A stretch of DNA of 64,000 nt, taken from the NCBI RefSeq assembly GCF_000264765.2, contig NZ_CP006664.1:1798001-1862000 (forward strand), given 5' to 3'. The notes under the pieces are model-generated. The model was not told where the DNA came from. It did not search any database and was given only the letters and a program-made list of their open reading frames with translations. A program made the position numbers and the translations under genes. The stretch is from Edwardsiella anguillarum ET080813. Lineage in GTDB: Bacteria; Pseudomonadota; Gammaproteobacteria; Enterobacterales; Enterobacteriaceae. This document shows positions 62,061-64,000 of the stretch, one piece after another (within the stretch, counting starts at the first letter, position 1; each line of letters opens with the position of its first letter).

Positions 62061-63191
62061 ATGATCCCATTTAATGCGCCCCCGGTCACCGGCAACGAGT
62101 CCGACTATATGCAGGCGGCGATGGCCAGTGGCAAGCTGTGCGGCGACGGCGGCTTCACCCGCCGCTGCCAGCAGTGGATGGAACAGCGCTTCGGCAGCGC
62201 CAAAGTCCTGTTGACCCCCTCCTGTACGGCGTCGCTGGAGATGGCGGCCCTGCTGCTGGATATTCAGCCCGGCGACGAAGTGATCATGCCGAGCTTTACC
62301 TTTGTCTCGACGGCTAACGCCTTCGCGCTGCGCGGCGCCCGGATTGTCTTTGTCGATGTACGTCCCGATACGATGAATATTGATGAGACGCTGATCGAGG
62401 CGGCGATCACGGAGAAAACCCGCGCCATCGTACCGGTGCACTATGCCGGCGTCGCCTGCGAGATGGATACCATCATGGCGCTGGCGCAGCAGTACGACCT
62501 CTATGTGGTCGAAGATGCCGCGCAGGGGGTGATGTCGACCTACAAAGGGCGGGCGCTGGGCACTATCGGCCACATCGGCTGCTACAGCTTTCACGAAACC
62601 AAGAATTACACCGCCGGCGGCGAGGGCGGCGCGACGCTGATAAACGATGCGGCACTGATCGAGCGGGCGGAGATCATCCGTGAAAAGGGCACCAACCGCA
62701 GCCAGTTTTTCCGCGGGCAGGTGGATAAATATACCTGGCGTGATATCGGCTCCAGCTACCTGATGTCCGATCTGCAGGCCGCCTATCTGTGGGCGCAGCT
62801 GGAGGTGGCCGATCGCATCAATCAGCGGCGCCTGCAGCTGTGGCGGCAGTACCACGAGGCGTTGGCGCCGCTGGTCGAGGCCGGGCGCCTCGCGCTGCCG
62901 ACCACGCCGGTACACTGCGGGCACAACGCGCATATGTTTTATCTCAAGCTACGCGATATGCGCGAACGCAGCGCCTTTATCGACTTTCTCAAAGAGGCGG
63001 AGATTATGGCGGTATTCCACTATATCCCGCTGCACTGCAGCCCGGCAGGGGCGCGCTTTGGCCGCTTCGTCGGAGAGGATCGCTACACCACGCGTGAGAG
63101 CGAGCGTCTGGTACGCCTTCCGCTGTTTTATAATTTGCCGGACGTAAACCAACGGACGGTGATTAACAGCATTCAGAGTTTCTTCCACTGA
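62061..63191 (+). CDS. wecE: dTDP-4-amino-4,6-dideoxygalactose transaminase WecE (RffA)
   Basis: PLP aminotransferase of the DegT/DnrJ/EryC1 family that puts the 4-amino group on dTDP-4-keto-6-deoxyglucose. The start at 62061 (MIPFNAPPVTGNESDYMQAA) gives 376 residues, as in E. coli. The PLP lysine is K181 in HETKNYTAGGEGG; VEDAAQGVMSTYKG holds the cofactor Asp. The last base of its stop is the first base of wzxE. Confidence 0.97.
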   Translation: MIPFNAPPVTGNESDYMQAAMASGKLCGDGGFTRRCQQWMEQRFGSAKVLLTPSCTASLEMAALLLDIQPGDEVIMPSFTFVSTANAFALRGARIVFVDVRPDTMNIDETLIEAAITEKTRAIVPVHYAGVACEMDTIMALAQQYDLYVVEDAAQGVMSTYKGRALGTIGHIGCYSFHETKNYTAGGEGGATLINDAALIERAEIIREKGTNRSQFFRGQVDKYTWRDIGSSYLMSDLQAAYLWAQLEVADRINQRRLQLWRQYHEALAPLVEAGRLALPTTPVHCGHNAHMFYLKLRDMRERSAFIDFLKEAEIMAVFHYIPLHCSPAGARFGRFVGEDRYTTRESERLVRLPLFYNLPDVNQRTVINSIQSFFH

Positions 63192-64000
63192 TGTCCCTGG
63201 CGCGGGCATCGTTGTGGACCGCCGGTTCGACCCTGATCAAGATCGGTGCCGGACTGGTGGTGGTCAAGCTGCTGGCCGTGGCGTTCGGCCCCGTCGGCGT
63301 GGGGCAGGCGGCCAACTTTCGTCAGGTGATCACCGTCCTGGGGGTGCTGTCGGGCGCCGGGATTTTCAACGGTATAACCAAGTATGTCGCAGAGTATCGC
63401 CAGCAGCCGCAGCGGCTACGGGCGCTGCTGGGCACCGCATCGACGATGATCCTGGGGTTCTCCCTGCTGCTGGCGCTGATCTTTACCCTAGGGGCCGCGC
63501 CGATCAGCGTGGTGCTGTTTGGCCACGATCGCTATCAGGCGGTGATCCGCCTGGTGGCGTTGCTGCAAATGGGCATTGCCTGCGCTAACTACTGCCTGGC
63601 GGTGATCAAGGGGTATCGCGACGCCCGCGGCAACGCGCTGGCGGTTTCGCTCGGTAGCCTGCTGGGCGTGGCGGCCTATACTCTGAGCTATTTTTTGGGC
63701 GGCTACCGCGGTGCGCTGGCCGGGCTGGCGCTGGTGCCGGCGGCCGCCACACTGCCGGCCCTGTGGGTGCTTTGGCGTCAGCGTCATATCCCGTGGCACT
63801 ATTTTCATCCGTCCTGGGATCGGCCGCTGGCCGCTAGCCTGGGGAAGTTTACCCTGATGGCGGTGATGACCGCGGTGACGATGCCGGTTGCCTATGTCAT
63901 GATGCGTAATCAGCTGGCGGCGCTGGATGGCTGGGAGGCCGTCGGGATCTGGCAAGGGGTGAGCGGCATCTCCGACGCCTACCTGCAGTTTATTACCGCC
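63191..64000 (+). CDS. wzxE: Lipid III flippase WzxE (C-terminus beyond window)
   Basis: Polytopic transporter that flips undecaprenyl-linked ECA trisaccharide across the inner membrane. The ATG at 63191 overlaps the wecE stop by one base. The first 270 residues are present (E. coli 416), starting MSLARASLWTAGSTLIKIG, with FRQVITVLGVLSGAGIFNG and the conserved IWQGVSGISDAYLQFITA at the window edge. At least eight membrane segments are visible. The frame is open at the edge, so it is cut by the window and not broken. Confidence 0.95.
   Translation, partial: MSLARASLWTAGSTLIKIGAGLVVVKLLAVAFGPVGVGQAANFRQVITVLGVLSGAGIFNGITKYVAEYRQQPQRLRALLGTASTMILGFSLLLALIFTLGAAPISVVLFGHDRYQAVIRLVALLQMGIACANYCLAVIKGYRDARGNALAVSLGSLLGVAAYTLSYFLGGYRGALAGLALVPAAATLPALWVLWRQRHIPWHYFHPSWDRPLAASLGKFTLMAVMTAVTMPVAYVMMRNQLAALDGWEAVGIWQGVSGISDAYLQFITA

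Overview
The window is a conserved piece of an enterobacterial chromosome. G+C is high (around 55-60 percent by eye), and most proteins read almost residue for residue like those of Escherichia coli and Klebsiella. The gene order and the LPS-core gene set (waaE, wabG, wabH, wabN, waaQ rather than waaGPY) point to a member of Enterobacterales outside the E. coli/Salmonella group. Edwardsiella (Hafniaceae) is my best guess and Serratia-like genera the alternative; this is inference, not a database result. I see no rRNA, tRNA, CRISPR, insertion sequence or prophage gene.

Region 1 (1-17.5 kb) is the spoT to coaD neighbourhood: xanP (cut by the left edge) divergent from gltS; then the minus-strand run gmk-rpoZ-spoT-trmH-recG; yicG; yicC divergent from rph-pyrE; coaBC-dut-slmA; radC; rpmB-rpmG; mutM; coaD. 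It joins stringent response, nucleotide synthesis, DNA repair, coenzyme A synthesis and division control. Cis elements visible here include a PurR operator over the xanP promoter, the rph-pyrE attenuator and a structured leader before rpmB.

Region 2 (17.4-32 kb) is the LPS inner/outer core locus. Transcribed leftwards are hldD-waaF-waaC-waaL-GT4-GT4, a separate GT4 gene, waaQ-wabG-wabH and waaA-waaE-coaD, with wabN alone on the plus strand. Together they predict a heptose core carrying glucose on HepI and galacturonic acid plus glucosamine on HepII, capped by three GT4 sugars of unknown identity and an O-antigen ligase. waaL and the adjacent GT4 gene (26.7-29.0 kb) are strikingly AT-rich, a replaceable accessory cassette.

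Region 3 (32-36 kb) holds kbl-tdh (threonine to glycine) and comM, joined where E. coli has several minutes of map between them. A JEN/SHS-type carboxylate transporter gene sits between comM and the ilv leader.

Region 4 (37.6-54.5 kb) is ilvL-ilvG-ilvM-ilvE-ilvD-ilvA with an attenuator, ilvY divergent from ilvC, then ppiC, rep, gppA, rhlB, trxA and rho. ilvG is intact, unlike E. coli K-12.

Region 5 (54.7-64 kb) is the enterobacterial common antigen operon wecA-wzzE-wecB-wecC-rffG-rffH-rffC-wecE-wzxE, the last cut by the right edge. No wholly novel multigene system was recognised. The most interesting items are the AT-rich core cassette, a GT4 with an altered E-x7-E motif, the 13-bp inverted repeat at waaQ/wabN, the inserted JEN-type transporter and the rpmB leader.
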